Positions 23,980 through 34,589 of a DNA stretch of 64,000 nt are shown here, in pieces. Below the pieces are notes generated by a model. That model saw only the letters and a list, made by a program, of their open reading frames with translations. It did no database searches and had not been told where the DNA came from. Made by a program: the position numbers and the translations under genes. Source of the stretch: Gnetum montanum (taxonomy: Eukaryota; Streptophyta; Gnetopsida; Gnetales; Gnetaceae); contig MNCI01024313.1 of NCBI GenBank assembly GCA_015680685.1, forward strand, positions 18,203-82,202, given 5' to 3'. The first letter of the stretch is position 1, and each line of letters starts with the position of its first letter.

Positions 23980-24920
23980 CACTAGAGCCTCAATGCACCA
24001 AAGACATCACCAAAATATTACAAAACAACATTAAGGCATTTTCCTAGTAATATGAAGACATGGTAGGCTTAGACCCATACCTACTATAGCACAACATCAT
24101 ACTAGACCCTATCATTCGACTAGCTATGCAAAAAGTGCATAGGATTAGACCTGATTTGGCTTTAGTAGTTTATGATGAAATCTTAAAGCTCTACCAAGAA
24201 AATTTTATTAGGGCTATCAATTAGATAAAATGGGTGTGCAACATAGTGGTAGTCCATAAGAAAAATGGGAGTATTCATATTTTCATTAATTTTTGAGACC
24301 TAAATAAAGTAACCATCAAGGATGACTTTATTTGCCTAGTATTGATCAACGTATCAATACTACAGGATGGATTCTTGAGATATAATTAAATTAGGATCAA
24401 CTTAGAGCACCAACTTAGCATGACCTTTATTATCCCATGGGGTACTTTTTGTTATACCATGATGTTGTTTGTCCTTAAGCATGCTGGAGCAACATACTAG
24501 ATAGCCATGACCAATATCTTCATTAATTACATGTTAGGTTTGCTTAGTGATTACATAGATGACATAGCCATGAAGTCTAAGATAGCCAATGATCATGCTA
24601 ATGAGCTAGATCTTGTGCTTAAATGATGCCTCAAATATGAGCTTAGGCTCAATCATAAGGAATTTTTCTTTGATGTCAAGACTGGTAACATGTTTGGCTT
24701 TGTAGTCTTTGAAGCATGGATATGCATATATCCTAATAAGTTTAAGGCCATATTAAAATTGGTAGCATCTACCAACCTTAAGGATATTTATGTATTACAA
24801 GGCAAATTACAATTTATTCATAGGTTTATTTCTAGGCTTACAAGATAAGTTATAGCCTATGTAACATTTGTGCAAGAAAGGAGTTTACTATGAGTGGATG
24901 GCTGAATGTTAAGAAGCATT
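23980..24920 (+). pseudogene. Decayed reverse transcriptase of the Tat element
   Basis: RT motifs occur in order: KVHRIRPDLALVV and ILKLYQENFIRAI (finger region), NIVVVHKKNGSIHIF (VPKKDG-type motif), DLNKVTIKDDF, then a short internal loss before DGFLRYN, then PWGTFCYTMML and the catalytic box YIDDIAMKSK at about 24,552. The YIDD box keeps both aspartates. Several in-frame stops and shifts are present. Upstream, 23,700-23,980 has weak protein-like sequence linking to the spacer. Confidence 0.82.
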
Positions 24921-24929
24921 TGAAAACCT

Positions 24930-25270
24930 TAAGCAAGAGTTGACACAACTGTTGATAGTCTATCTTTCAGAAGAGAGTAAACTCTTTTACATTTATCTCA
25001 CCATCTTTGATACATTCATCTCCTCTCTACTTTGTTAGAAATATGATGATGGAGTAGAAATGCCTATGTGCTACCTTAGCCATGTGCTAGTTTCTCACAA
25101 GACTCAATACATTTAGGTGGAGAATCATTGCCTAGTAGTATTTTTTTTCTTTGATGAAATGGAGATACTACCTCTTCAAAAGCCAAGACAATGTAATTTT
25201 CAAGAACAAGATACTCAAATCCATAACAACCAACATCTACGAAAGTAGTTGCATAGCACAATGGAAAGCC
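24930..25270 (+). pseudogene. Decayed RNase H (first copy) of the Tat element
   Basis: This region follows the RT connection domain. Recognisable parts are YLSEESKLFYIYL (strand 1), then MPMCYLSHVLVSHKTQYI and VENHCLVVFFFFDE, the usual Ty3/gypsy RNase H pattern of seven-stranded core plus LE(K/N)-CLA helix. It is frameshifted and non-functional. Confidence 0.65.
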
Positions 25271-25417
25271 ATAACTGTAGAATTCAGCATTCATTACATC
25301 TCTCAATCCTCAACAAAATGACAAGCTATAGTTGTAAAACTAAGAGTTTCACCTATTGATGACCAAGAAACCATAGACACTAAGTTCCCTGATGAACACA
25401 TTAACATAGTTATCCAA

Positions 25418-25870
25418 GTGCCTAATGATTATGACATGGTCATGAACTTTGATGGAGCTTCAACTACCCATGGGTCTAGTGCTGCTACTATCATAACATT
25501 CTCATATGATGAAATTCAACCTTTTTCCTATCATTTTGGGTTCGCATGTACCAACAACATAGTGCAATATGAGAATTTGATGAGAGGAAAAATGGTAGTT
25601 TATGACATATGAATTAGACACCTAGCCATCAAAGGTGATTTCCAGCTAGTGATCAACTAAGTAACCAAAGTATATGTATGAAAAGCTAAGCATTTACAAT
25701 CTTATTATGGTCTACAAAAGTATTTGTTACAAAAATTCATCAACATTGATATCCAACACATACCTCAAAATGAAAACACCATAGCTAATGCAATTGTAAC
25801 ATTAACCCTTAGTATAATGCCAGATGTGTTTAGTAAGTTTTCCATCTTAACTATGGATTGTGCTACTACC
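25418..25870 (+). pseudogene. Second, archaeal-type RNase H (aRNH) of the Tat element
   Basis: The open stretch begins with MNFDGASTTHGSSAATII, continues with FGFACTNNIVQYENLMRGK, and later has LAIKGDFQLVIN and IPQNENTIANAIVTL. This is the duplicated RNase H that separates Tat-lineage elements from other Ty3/gypsy groups. Compared with the usual FDGA / AEYEA / GDS / ADALA pattern, the first and third acidic residues remain, while the second and last appear as Gln and Asn, so it would be inactive. Confidence 0.75.
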
Positions 25871-25899
25871 ATCACACAGAACACTGAGAATACCTTTGT

Positions 25900-26900
25900 G
25901 ACCAACGTTCATACTGCTCCTTCCAAGGAGTGGCATGACAATATAAAATTTTACCTTATTCTTGGTGAATTCTCATAAGGCTTAACTACTTTTCAAAATG
26001 ATGTTATACACAAGTGATCAAAACAGTATGTCATTGTAGGTGATAACACATTATGTTGACAATCCTATGATGGCATACTCCTAAAGTGCTTAGGTAAAAT
26101 TGAAGCTAGAATGGTTTGAAAGGAGATTCATGAGGGTGTTTGTGGGGGACATATATTTCCTAGAGCTATGGCTGCTAAGATTAGACAATTAGGCTATTAT
26201 TGGCCCCATATGGAAAATGACTACCTACAAAATGTTAGGTGATGTGACACATGCCAATGATATAGAAACCTAATACACTTATCATCAATTGAGTTACATA
26301 CAACCCTAATAACATGGTTGTTTCAAAAATGGGGGTTAGATATCATTAGATCCATAATGTGTTAGTTTTTGACAAGACATAGCTTTATCATTACCACAAC
26401 CGAATACTTTACCACCTAGGTTGAGGCCATTTTCCTAAGGATTTTCACATCTAAACAAGTTTCCAAATTTATTGTAGAAAACATTTTAGCTCATTTTTTC
26501 CATACCTATGATCATAGTTAAAAAAAATGGACCTCAATTCAGTAGCCAAGAAACCAAGGATTTTCATCACAACCTAGGCATTAAGCATTCTTTCCCGTCA
26601 CCTTACTACCCTCAAGCCAATGGAAAGCAAAAGCAAGCAATAAGGCCATCATCAACTTTCTCAAGAAGATGCTCAGTAATAGTAAATAAAAGTTGCATGA
26701 GTGGCTTGTCCATGCACTATGGGCATATAGAACAACCTCTCACATAGCAATTGGAATGACCCCTTATAGCCTTGTTTATGGCTCTAAAGCTATTTTACCT
26801 CTTGACTTTCAAGTGCCATCACTTTGAGTAGCCTTGATAGACTTCATTAATGATGAGAAAAGCAAGGAGTTGTAAATAGCAACACTCGATTTAGTGGAGG
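25900..26900 (+). pseudogene. Decayed integrase of the Tat element
   Basis: The zinc-binding segment EIHEGVCGGHIFPRAMA ... GYYWPHMENDY ... CDTCQ appears near 26,125-26,260, an HHCC finger. The core contains GLDIIRSI near 26,335 (first catalytic Asp). Remnants of the DNGPQF and GKQKQA-type motifs lie near 26,520-26,640 (open stretch 26,508-26,747). YRTTSHIAIGMTPYSLVYG near 26,725 is the conserved end of the core. C-terminal remnants reach about 27,180. Stops are frequent. Confidence 0.78.
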
Positions 26901-27224
26901 AGAAACATTTGTAGGTGCTTGCTCACATTGAGCACTATCAAGAGAGATAGAAGTGAAAACATACCATAACTTGACCATAAGCAAGATCAAGGAGGGTGAC
27001 CTAGTCCTCAAGGCCATCTATGAGCATGTGGATAAATTCTCAAGTAATTGGAAAGGATCCTTTCTTTTCACTAGAGCTTGGAGAATAGAGCATTCAAACT
27101 AGCTAACATGAATGGAAATGAGCTAGCCAATCAAGTCAGTAATTCCTATCTAAAGCCATACTACATGTAGCTAACAGATCATCAATAAGCGAGGCTACTT
27201 TCAATATTCTACAACATCGTTAAT

Positions 27225-27300
27225 CTAGCAACACAACTTGCCATGGTCTTAAATAAGTATCATGGCCTACCAAAACCTTAAACTAGCAATATTGGTGACC
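27225..27300 (+). repeat. CTAGCA-core repeats after the integrase
   Basis: The sequence CTTGCCATGGTCTTAAATAA, followed by CCTTAAACTAGCAATATTGG, is a third cluster of the motif found at both edges of the PR-RT spacer. It lies between the end of pol and the 3' LTR. Confidence 0.55.
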
Positions 27301-27390
27301 TGGATAGCCTAATTCTCATGTGTCTTGTATGAATTATACTGTTATAATATGTAGTGGTGTTTTTTATTCTTTGTTGGTGCCATAAAAATA

Positions 27391-28900
27391 TCACAAAAGT
27401 TTACATGTTATAATCAATCTTCATCATGTAGCTTTCACCCCATAAAACCTGAGGAAAAATTTTATTGTAAATGTGAAAATTATAACCCATAATGGGAAAT
27501 TTCATATTATACTTTTGAGGTTGAAAAATGTCTCATAGGTGCTTAAAGCCTCATTCTGCAAGTGAAAAAGGCCATCCAGTATGTATATTTTGGCTTTAGG
27601 GGAGGGGGGTTTCAAAAATGCCTTTTGGAATGCCAAAAAGGAAAATTTGATGGGTTTTATGGGTGGTATGAATTTTTCTACATTGGAAATACTTGCAGGG
27701 GGTAGATCTCATCTACCCCTAGCATGGAAGTATGGGGGGTTTGGAAACTTTCCCCCTAGCCTAGAAACTTGCTCCTAGCCTGGAAAGCTTTCTTGTATCT
27801 TGAAAACTTTCTCTCCAACTTGGAAGCTTTTCCCCTGGCCTGGAAAGTTTTTCCCCAACATGGAAAATTAAATCCCCCTAGTGTGGATGCCACAAGAAGA
27901 AAAATTCATCAATTCATTCACTTCAATGTTGACTAGCCACTTCAACAAGCATGGTGGAGAGATCATTGTGGAAGATTCATCTCTAGCATGAAAGGTATGT
28001 GTCGGTTACTATTTATAGTAAATAGAATGGCCATGGAGGGAAGCATTAAATATGTATAGTAACCCTTCAAATTTTGGCACCCATCTCACCTAAATTTGTG
28101 GTGATTTTACAACCAATTTCAACCAAATCATAGCCAATTTGTAGTCGCATTCATGGCCCAAAAAACCTATAAAAGCCAACCCCAAACATCATTTGGAGGT
28201 TCTAGGATTTTTGGAGAAAGTTAAGGATTTTTTGTTCAAGAAATTATGAAGTAATTTACATACATACTATTTCATACTCAAGGCATTTTTAGGCACTCAA
28301 GATCTCTTGTAAGTTTCCATACTTGTATTCTCTTGAATCCCAACGTGGAAGTAGTGAGGCCTTGAGATTTAGTGCATTTTTTATGTAAACACTACACTTC
28401 TAGGATTTCAAACCTAGCATGGAGAAACATGGCATCCAAATATTCCACCTTTCCAATATCCCCTATTAGTAACCCAATTGTTAGACCCAAGGTTGCATCA
28501 GCAAAAGAAGGTTCGATAACATCAACAGTGTCTTAGCATCTAGATCATGGAGTAGATCACCTTGACTTCATTGGGCTTTAAACTCTTACAAAAGTGAAAT
28601 CCCATTTTTTCTCATCTAGGCACTGTTTGTACACATTTCACTAACTTATTCTTTATTCTTTTCTTAAAAAATTTTTAATTTTTGAGTTTTGTATTAAAAA
28701 ATAAATTTTTTATTTGTACATTATTCAGATCTATTCATATTTCCATGTTTTGCATCTTATAAGTTCCTAGTTGATCTATAAAAATAGCTAGGGCACCTCA
28801 AATTCCATTTTTATCATGAAGGCCCTAGGGATTTGAGGTTGGGAAACTACTTGCATCAAGGATCCTTAGTTTTGTTTCAACAATTGAAGTTTTTAGTTGC
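27391..28900 (+). repeat. 3' LTR of the Tat element
   Basis: Direct relative of 7,381-8,922, with the C-rich minisatellite at 27,725-27,880 and a TATA-like CCTATAAAAG near 28,166. The last bases before the flanking AACACT read TTTTTAGTTGC. No clear polypurine tract is visible just upstream. Confidence 0.85.
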
Positions 28901-28906
28901 AACACT
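28901..28906 (+). repeat. Target-site duplication, right copy (AACACT)
   Basis: It matches 7,376-7,381. Sequence continuing to the right (AATAATGTGTATGATCCA) resembles the gag C-terminus of element A near its CMDP residues, so the reading resumes in the interrupted gag. Confidence 0.6.
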
Positions 28907-31675
28907 CACCAAAATAATGTGTATGATCCAATGGAATTAGGATCCATTTTCCAAACACTTGTCGATGAATTCAATTGTGGGTGAGATGCTTTATCTTGAT
29001 TCAAGAATTAATATGTGTTTTTCAAGTTTTTGTCTAACAATTTTTTAAAATATTAATTTCTTGATATACATTTTCACATTTCTTAATACATTTTTCCGTT
29101 CTTTTATGCTTTTCAATTTCTTAATTATTTAACATTTTTCTCTTCTTTTATGATTTTTCATTATTTTCATCTTTTTCCATTCTTACTATCTTTTTCATCT
29201 TTTGCTTACTCTATTTTCTTTCTCTTTGTACTTATTTTTGATTATTAATAAAACACACCAAGAATAAAACAAGATGTAGTCCAAGAAGGTGAAGATTTAT
29301 TTATGGTATCAAGCCATAAGGGATTGATTATTTATACAGTGAGACCACCACATCCATCCATCCATTCTAATAATAAGAGGTTCTTACCATGGCCATAATG
29401 ATACTCTTTTCATAATAAAACTAAGAATAAACCCATGATCATTATGCCTGGATAGAAGAGTGAAGAATCAAGTGGAAATGCAAAGGATGTGACATCAAGG
29501 GAATTTGTGGATTCTCTTGGCTTACTATTGTGAGTTCTATCCTATTGGTAAGGAAGTATTATATCCTTGTAGATCTAATGAAAAATGGAAGTAAGAGTAC
29601 AATAGGTGTTTCCTTACCATCTCACTGGAAAGACATGTTACCCACACTTAAAAGTAGTTCTTTGGTAAGCTTGACATAGTTAAAAATAAAATTCATGCAC
29701 AAAATAAATTCCTAGAGGTTCCATTTGAAAGACATGTTACCCATTATTGAAGGTAGGTGGCTTCTTAGGAATCTAAATGATAATAACAATAATAATTGGA
29801 ATGAATAAACTCCTCCCTTTGACAATAAAATAAGTGGTACTACTCCTTGCAATAGTGATAATCATACAATTATAGCTCTCAAAGATGAAATAATGCAATG
29901 TCACTGGAATGTGGTTTGGACTTGATTTGAATCTTGAACTAAAAGGCTAATGATTACCTTAACCATCAGTAACACAAAAGGATTCATTATTCCTATGGTA
30001 AGATACCTCATTTCTTAATTTCAACAATCCTTTCTATAGTCCATTTTACCTCACTATATGTAATCATAACTTATGGTTTTATATAATATAACATTATTTT
30101 CCCAATCTAGTAATACTAACATGTGTGTCTTTCTAGATATTACATTCAACTCCTTGAGTGCCTAAGGACACTTTTAGGAGTGGTGATACAAGGGCATTAA
30201 ATGTTGGAGCTAGCTTTAGGGAGGACCCACTTGTATAACTCTTGTATTTCATACCTGTAAAGCAATTCCACATCATCTTGTGCATTTAAAAACATCTAAT
30301 GGACTTTCCATATCATCTAATAATCTACTTGTACATAAAAAATTCATTATGCATTTCTTATCCATACCATAAATATTCATTACCTAAGATTTCTTCTTTA
30401 TGAACTTTGAATGCCCAATTTTCAAAAACTATGCATCATTAATGGTCCAAGATCCTTTAGACAAGCTTCACATCTTCCAAACATTCCATTTGACTCATAT
30501 TTTTCTTGAAAAAAAATTAATGAAAATTTTGAATTTTTTAATAGTGATGTTGTAGCTATGATATCGTAGGTACCTACAATGTGTGATTTATGATGTTGCT
30601 CATATAAAAATAGTATATATATGCATGAGAGTTAGTGAAATTTTTTACTTCCTCATTTTGTAATAAGAGATTTTTTGTAGTTTTTTTCAAAACTCTTGCA
30701 CAATAGCTTCCAAAGGCAATAACTTCACCCTCGTAGCTCCAATTTCCAAAATGATTAAATCTTGTTGATCCCGGAGTGCTCAACTTAGTCATGGGGAAGG
30801 GGGTGCATTATGCAATATAAGTGAAAATTTGAAAATTTGAGCCAAAAATTCTTCACCCTAGAAGATACTATAAAGGGCAAGTACAAAGAAATAATAAGAA
30901 TCTTAACATTAATCAATCAAACTAAGATTAGAAAGATTCAGATAATACTCATAATAGACCATATCAACTATTTTAGGCCATAATAAGCAAGGAAAATGAT
31001 AGAAGGCCATAAGTAACTAAAAGATATAATACCTAAGGGATTCCATTTTTGCAAATTTTTCTTATTCTACAATCATAATATGACAAGAACATGATCTAAC
31101 CAAGGGTATGTGTAAGGTAAAGAGCTATTAAGAATTGGTATGAACATTCTAATAATTTCATACCCTTTTTGATTGCAAATGGTCCCAAAGAGATCACTAG
31201 AAGGAAGATCTTCACAACATAGAAATTTTAAAGATGCTACTTCAAGTGTCTCTTTTATGGCCTATACTAACAAATAGTGGAGAATGGTACTTAGGAGAAA
31301 TGTACCAATTTTAGTGAAATAAAGAGGTAAATGCAATAGTTAAAATTGAGGGGTATTTGTGCCATGCATAGCAAAGAGGACATATGGAAAAAGAAGACAA
31401 GGACAAAAGAGGAGAAACTTTCCATGAGCTTGACAACAAAGGAAAGAAGTTGATAGAAGAGCCACCACTACTTGAAATATGAACTACATTGCACCACCTT
31501 AAATTTTAATTTTTGTCATGTAAGCATGTCAATTTTTTGTAAGAATCACTATAGCACTTAGATAAAATCAGTAGTTAGAGCCAATTAATAATCTTGTACC
31601 TTTCAAATTTTGTAAAGAAAGCTTAGTCCTATCCTGTTAACTTAAGGATGAGTTTTTAGTCATTCATGGGGGTAT
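28907..31675 (+). other. End of gag and post-gag non-coding region of element B
   Basis: The first 100 bases are the gag tail remnant. A T-rich stretch (29,040-29,240) mirrors the one after gag in element A. At 29,200-29,760 blocks match the complement of 1-560. GGAAAGACATGTTACCCA occurs twice (about 29,626 and 29,726), against one related site in A. From 29,800 to 31,675 nothing is recognised, and no protease, RT or integrase motif is seen. The minus-strand open stretch 30,574-30,792 has no family match I know. Confidence 0.6.
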
Positions 31676-32718
31676 GATGAATCATCAGTTGATTAAGATA
31701 TCATACATGCTATGTCATAGATGCTACATTGCATCTATGTTGTAGCATTCCTATAAGTGCATCTCAGTTGGCTAGTACATCACATCTACAATGTCGTAGA
31801 TGCTATGTCGCATGTGTTTTTTAAAAAAGTTAATTTTTAATCAATTGTGATATCACATATCCAATATCATAGCTTTGATATCACATATCTCATATCATAG
31901 AATATGCTATGATATCATATATTTGATATCATGGAATGCATGCCTTCCTATAAATATAACACTTTGGATCACAATCCAAAGAAGTTTCATTACATCCTTA
32001 GGTAAATTTTTACAGTTTTGTTTTGTAGTTTCGGTAATAGAGTGAATGCTTGCATTGTGTTGTTGAGAAATTGTATAGAATATTTATTCAAGGGAAGTGC
32101 ACTTAGGCCTAGTTCATGTCTAGAAATAAAGATCAAGATTTCTTTTCATCATTGTACCATTCACTTAGTTTTACTATTTTACTTAGCATAGTCTTTACTA
32201 TTTTCTTAGTATGATCATTTACATTTCCAAGTATATTACTTTACTTATTTATTAGTAAAGTAGAATGAGTATGACTAGTTTTGAGCATTTAAGTGTAATC
32301 ATTTGGTAATCCCAGTAGTGTTATTACTTGGTTTTCTTAGTAGCATAATGCTTGATAACCCAATAATGGTTACATAAGCACAAGACTTGTACGATAAGCT
32401 AGGACTAGATGCTCATCACTCTAGGGTAGAGTAGATTTGCATTATTGTCATTACTTAGACTTAGGATTAAATTTCATTTCCAATTATGTTTATCACAAGG
32501 AGTAAAATGATCCTAACAAAATTAATGATCATATAACTCACTTTGGACTAAACCATACATGTGAAAGCTATCACTAGTCCATGTGGAAATACAACATCCT
32601 ACGATCAAAGCTTAACAATCTAGATGCCATAACTAGTCCCATTCATGAAATTCGATTGGAACATGAATAAATGCTTGTGATTCATATGGTTGGGCATAAG
32701 GATACCTACTACACATCA
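31676..32718 (+). repeat. 3' LTR of element B, decayed
   Basis: Related to the complement of 2,847-3,855: repeated GATATCACATATC blocks (31,846-31,940), TATA box (31,949), the CTTGGTAA-type minisatellite (32,297-32,370), and an end CATATGGTTGGGCATAAGG ... ACACATCA matching the terminal region of A. CpG sites of A are mostly TG or CA here. The left boundary is approximate. Downstream DNA is copia gag, not a primer site, so this is the 3' LTR. Confidence 0.75.
31846..31940 (+). repeat. Decayed GATATC palindrome array in the LTR of element B
   Basis: At least five GATATC or near-GATATC units are spaced 12-30 bases apart, ending just before the TATA box. They correspond in position to the CpG palindromes of element A, with CG replaced by TG or CA. 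Confidence 0.65.
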
Positions 32719-34573
32719 ATTGGTCTCCAAACTTCTTGTCCTATTCTATTATTTCTTGAAAAGGACTTAGTAGTATGAGAAAAATGCATAGATCCATAGC
32801 ATGGAAAATTACTGGTTCTACAATTTCTAGCTTTATGTCATAGCTTTTCACCATTAAAATAATTATCTCAAAAGAAATTAGTTGTTGTTCTTGAGTCATA
32901 CCTAATGATTGGAATTCTTGGAGTAGGAAGAATTCCTTTACCTATTTGTAAGCTAACATTTTATAACTGTGGAGGTTGTGGTTGGACACTTATTTTTTGA
33001 GCTAGCCTTTTTATTGAGGATTTCTTTTTTGAGAGTATAGATCCATATCCAAGAACCCTCTTATCATCATTTTAATGTCCTTAAGCTATTTTGAGCTGTA
33101 AATAAACTTGTTGAATAAATTAGATGTTATCTATGTAGCCTTACCTTACATATTCCTTTTTATTAGTAGCAGTTTCTCTTTTAGCTTTAACTCTTTTTGT
33201 TTAGCTAATTTGAGATTCATATTATAGCTCTTGATTTATTACTTCTTCTCTTTTAAAAATTTATTCAATTTTTCATTAACTTTAACCACCATCTCCAATT
33301 ACTCCATTAGTGCTTCTAAATCAATGTTCCTAGATTCTTTGTATTTAGTTTTAGTTGTGTCTAATGGGTCTAGTCCATCTTTATCATTACTTGAATCTAT
33401 AGTCTTAGCAGTACTAAAAATGCATTACTCATTTGGATTAGTAAACACAAATCTTTGAAAATCATTATCTAAATCATCATCTTCAATAATATCTAGAAAT
33501 GAAAATAAATCTTGTGTAATAGTATTAGTATTATTAGCTATTATATCAATGTAAGAAAAATGGTTAAAATGATTTTCCTCATTATTCTCAATTTTTGTAC
33601 TATTCTCTAAATGCTCTAATTTATTTTGAATCTTAGCTAATTTAGCTTTTAATTTATCAAACCTGTATTAAGTACTATTTCGCTTGAACTTGGTGGTTTG
33701 ATATTTTTAATTTTCTTCATTCTTCCTCTTCTTTAGATACATAACAATCATATGATCTATTTCACCATAATAATAACAAGAAAAAGACATAGCTAGATTC
33801 TTACTAACCTTCATCTTTTTATGCCTTCTAAGAGTTTTGGCAATATTAGCCATCTCCTTATCATAATCTGATTATAATGTTGAAGGTTCCTTCTTGTGTT
33901 CAATTTTTTCAGCTTCAACTATAAATATAATCTACTCCCTTTTATTGACCTAATTGGTTCGTTTCTAATTTTGAATGTTGAAAGAAAACTATAGAGCTTT
34001 GTTATTATCAAACTCAAGAGATCTTTTGCCATCTTAATGGATTAGACCTTTGCTTCAAATCTACTAGATAAGATAGATAAAATCTTCTAGTAGATTATAT
34101 CATCTAATTGTGCTTCACTAAGAATGGTAAGTTCACTAATGATCTCATCTATGATGCTAGATAAATTGCCAATATTTTCATTCTCTTACATTTTTAATGC
34201 ATTAAACCACACTCTTAAAGTCAATAGCTTGGACTTCTTCACTTTGTCATCTTCCTTGCAAATTGCTTGAAGATCCTTCCAAATTTCTTTGTTGACTGAG
34301 GATGTATAATCTTCATACACACTGCTCTATGAAAGAGACAAACTAAGGCATTCAAGCTTAAGCATCATTTATAATATTTTTGGTCCCTCTACTAACTACC
34401 TTTTATGCATGATAATCATCAGTTAAAAGGTATGTCATCATCATAAACATCTACAGAGGATAGTCTAATCCATTGAACCATGGAGCTTTGTTAGAGGAGA
34501 ATTCTTACTTCTATGTCATGTACAAGAAGAGGAGTAGTTCAATACAAGCTATTAAGTCAATAGGTTTTGACTA
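32719..34573 (-). pseudogene. Ty1/copia gag of the host copia element (proximal half)
   Basis: In minus-strand order from the primer site: APWFNGLDYPL near 34,490 (start of the UBN2-type gag); KLLTLRVWFNALKM, NENIGNLSSIIDEIISEL and SEAQLDDIIY near 34,240-34,080; FEAKVXSIKMAKDLLSL near 34,040; a first zinc-knuckle remnant YYYGEIDHMIVMYLKK near 33,770; a low-complexity stretch; and a second knuckle-like remnant HKARNCRTSNFPCYG near 32,830. It carries many stops. The frame ends against the 3' LTR of element B at 32,718. Its continuation (integrase) is probably at 5,430-3,856. Confidence 0.75.
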
Positions 34574-34587
34574 GGCTCTAACACTAA
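34574..34587 (-). other. Primer binding site of the host copia element (initiator tRNA-Met type)
   Basis: The minus strand reads TAGTGTTAGAGCC, close to the usual copia site TGGTATCAGAGCC complementary to initiator tRNA-Met. It sits between the LTR and gag. Confidence 0.65.
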
Positions 34588-34589
34588 TT

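Larger units (their letters stand above)
7381..28900 (+). mobile_element. Tat-lineage Ty3/gypsy LTR retrotransposon, 21.5 kb, decayed but structurally complete
   Basis: Two diverged direct LTRs (7,381-8,922; 27,391-28,900) enclose a leader, gag, protease, a 10-kb spacer, then RT, RNase H, a second RNase H and integrase, all on the plus strand. The order RT-RNaseH-aRNaseH-integrase and the large size are hallmarks of the Tat lineage (Ogre, Retand and relatives). It is flanked by AACACT and lies inside the gag of element B. All coding parts contain stops. The LTRs have diverged by many substitutions and small indels, so the insertion is old. Confidence 0.8.
5431..32718 (+). mobile_element. Gag-only LTR element B, decayed, interrupted by the Tat element
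   Basis: Two halves on the plus strand fit one copy related to element A: a gag pseudogene (5,575-7,375) left of the Tat insertion, and its last gag codons plus the post-gag non-coding region and a 3' LTR (28,907-32,718) on the right. The halves meet at the AACACT repeat flanking the Tat element. No 5' LTR or primer site is visible left of the gag, where copia sequence begins at once, so the 5' end appears deleted. No pol-like coding is seen between gag and 3' LTR. The left boundary is approximate. Confidence 0.7.

Noticed and set aside
30574-30792. Minus-strand open frame of 72 codons in the post-gag part of element B
   Set aside because: No motif or neighbouring exon-like sequence. It could be a fragment of an unrelated LTR; not enough to call a gene.
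32716-32735. ATTGGTCTCC after LTR B as a primer site
   Set aside because: It does not match the tRNA-Asp pattern beyond TTGG, and the following sequence is copia gag, so it is flanking DNA.
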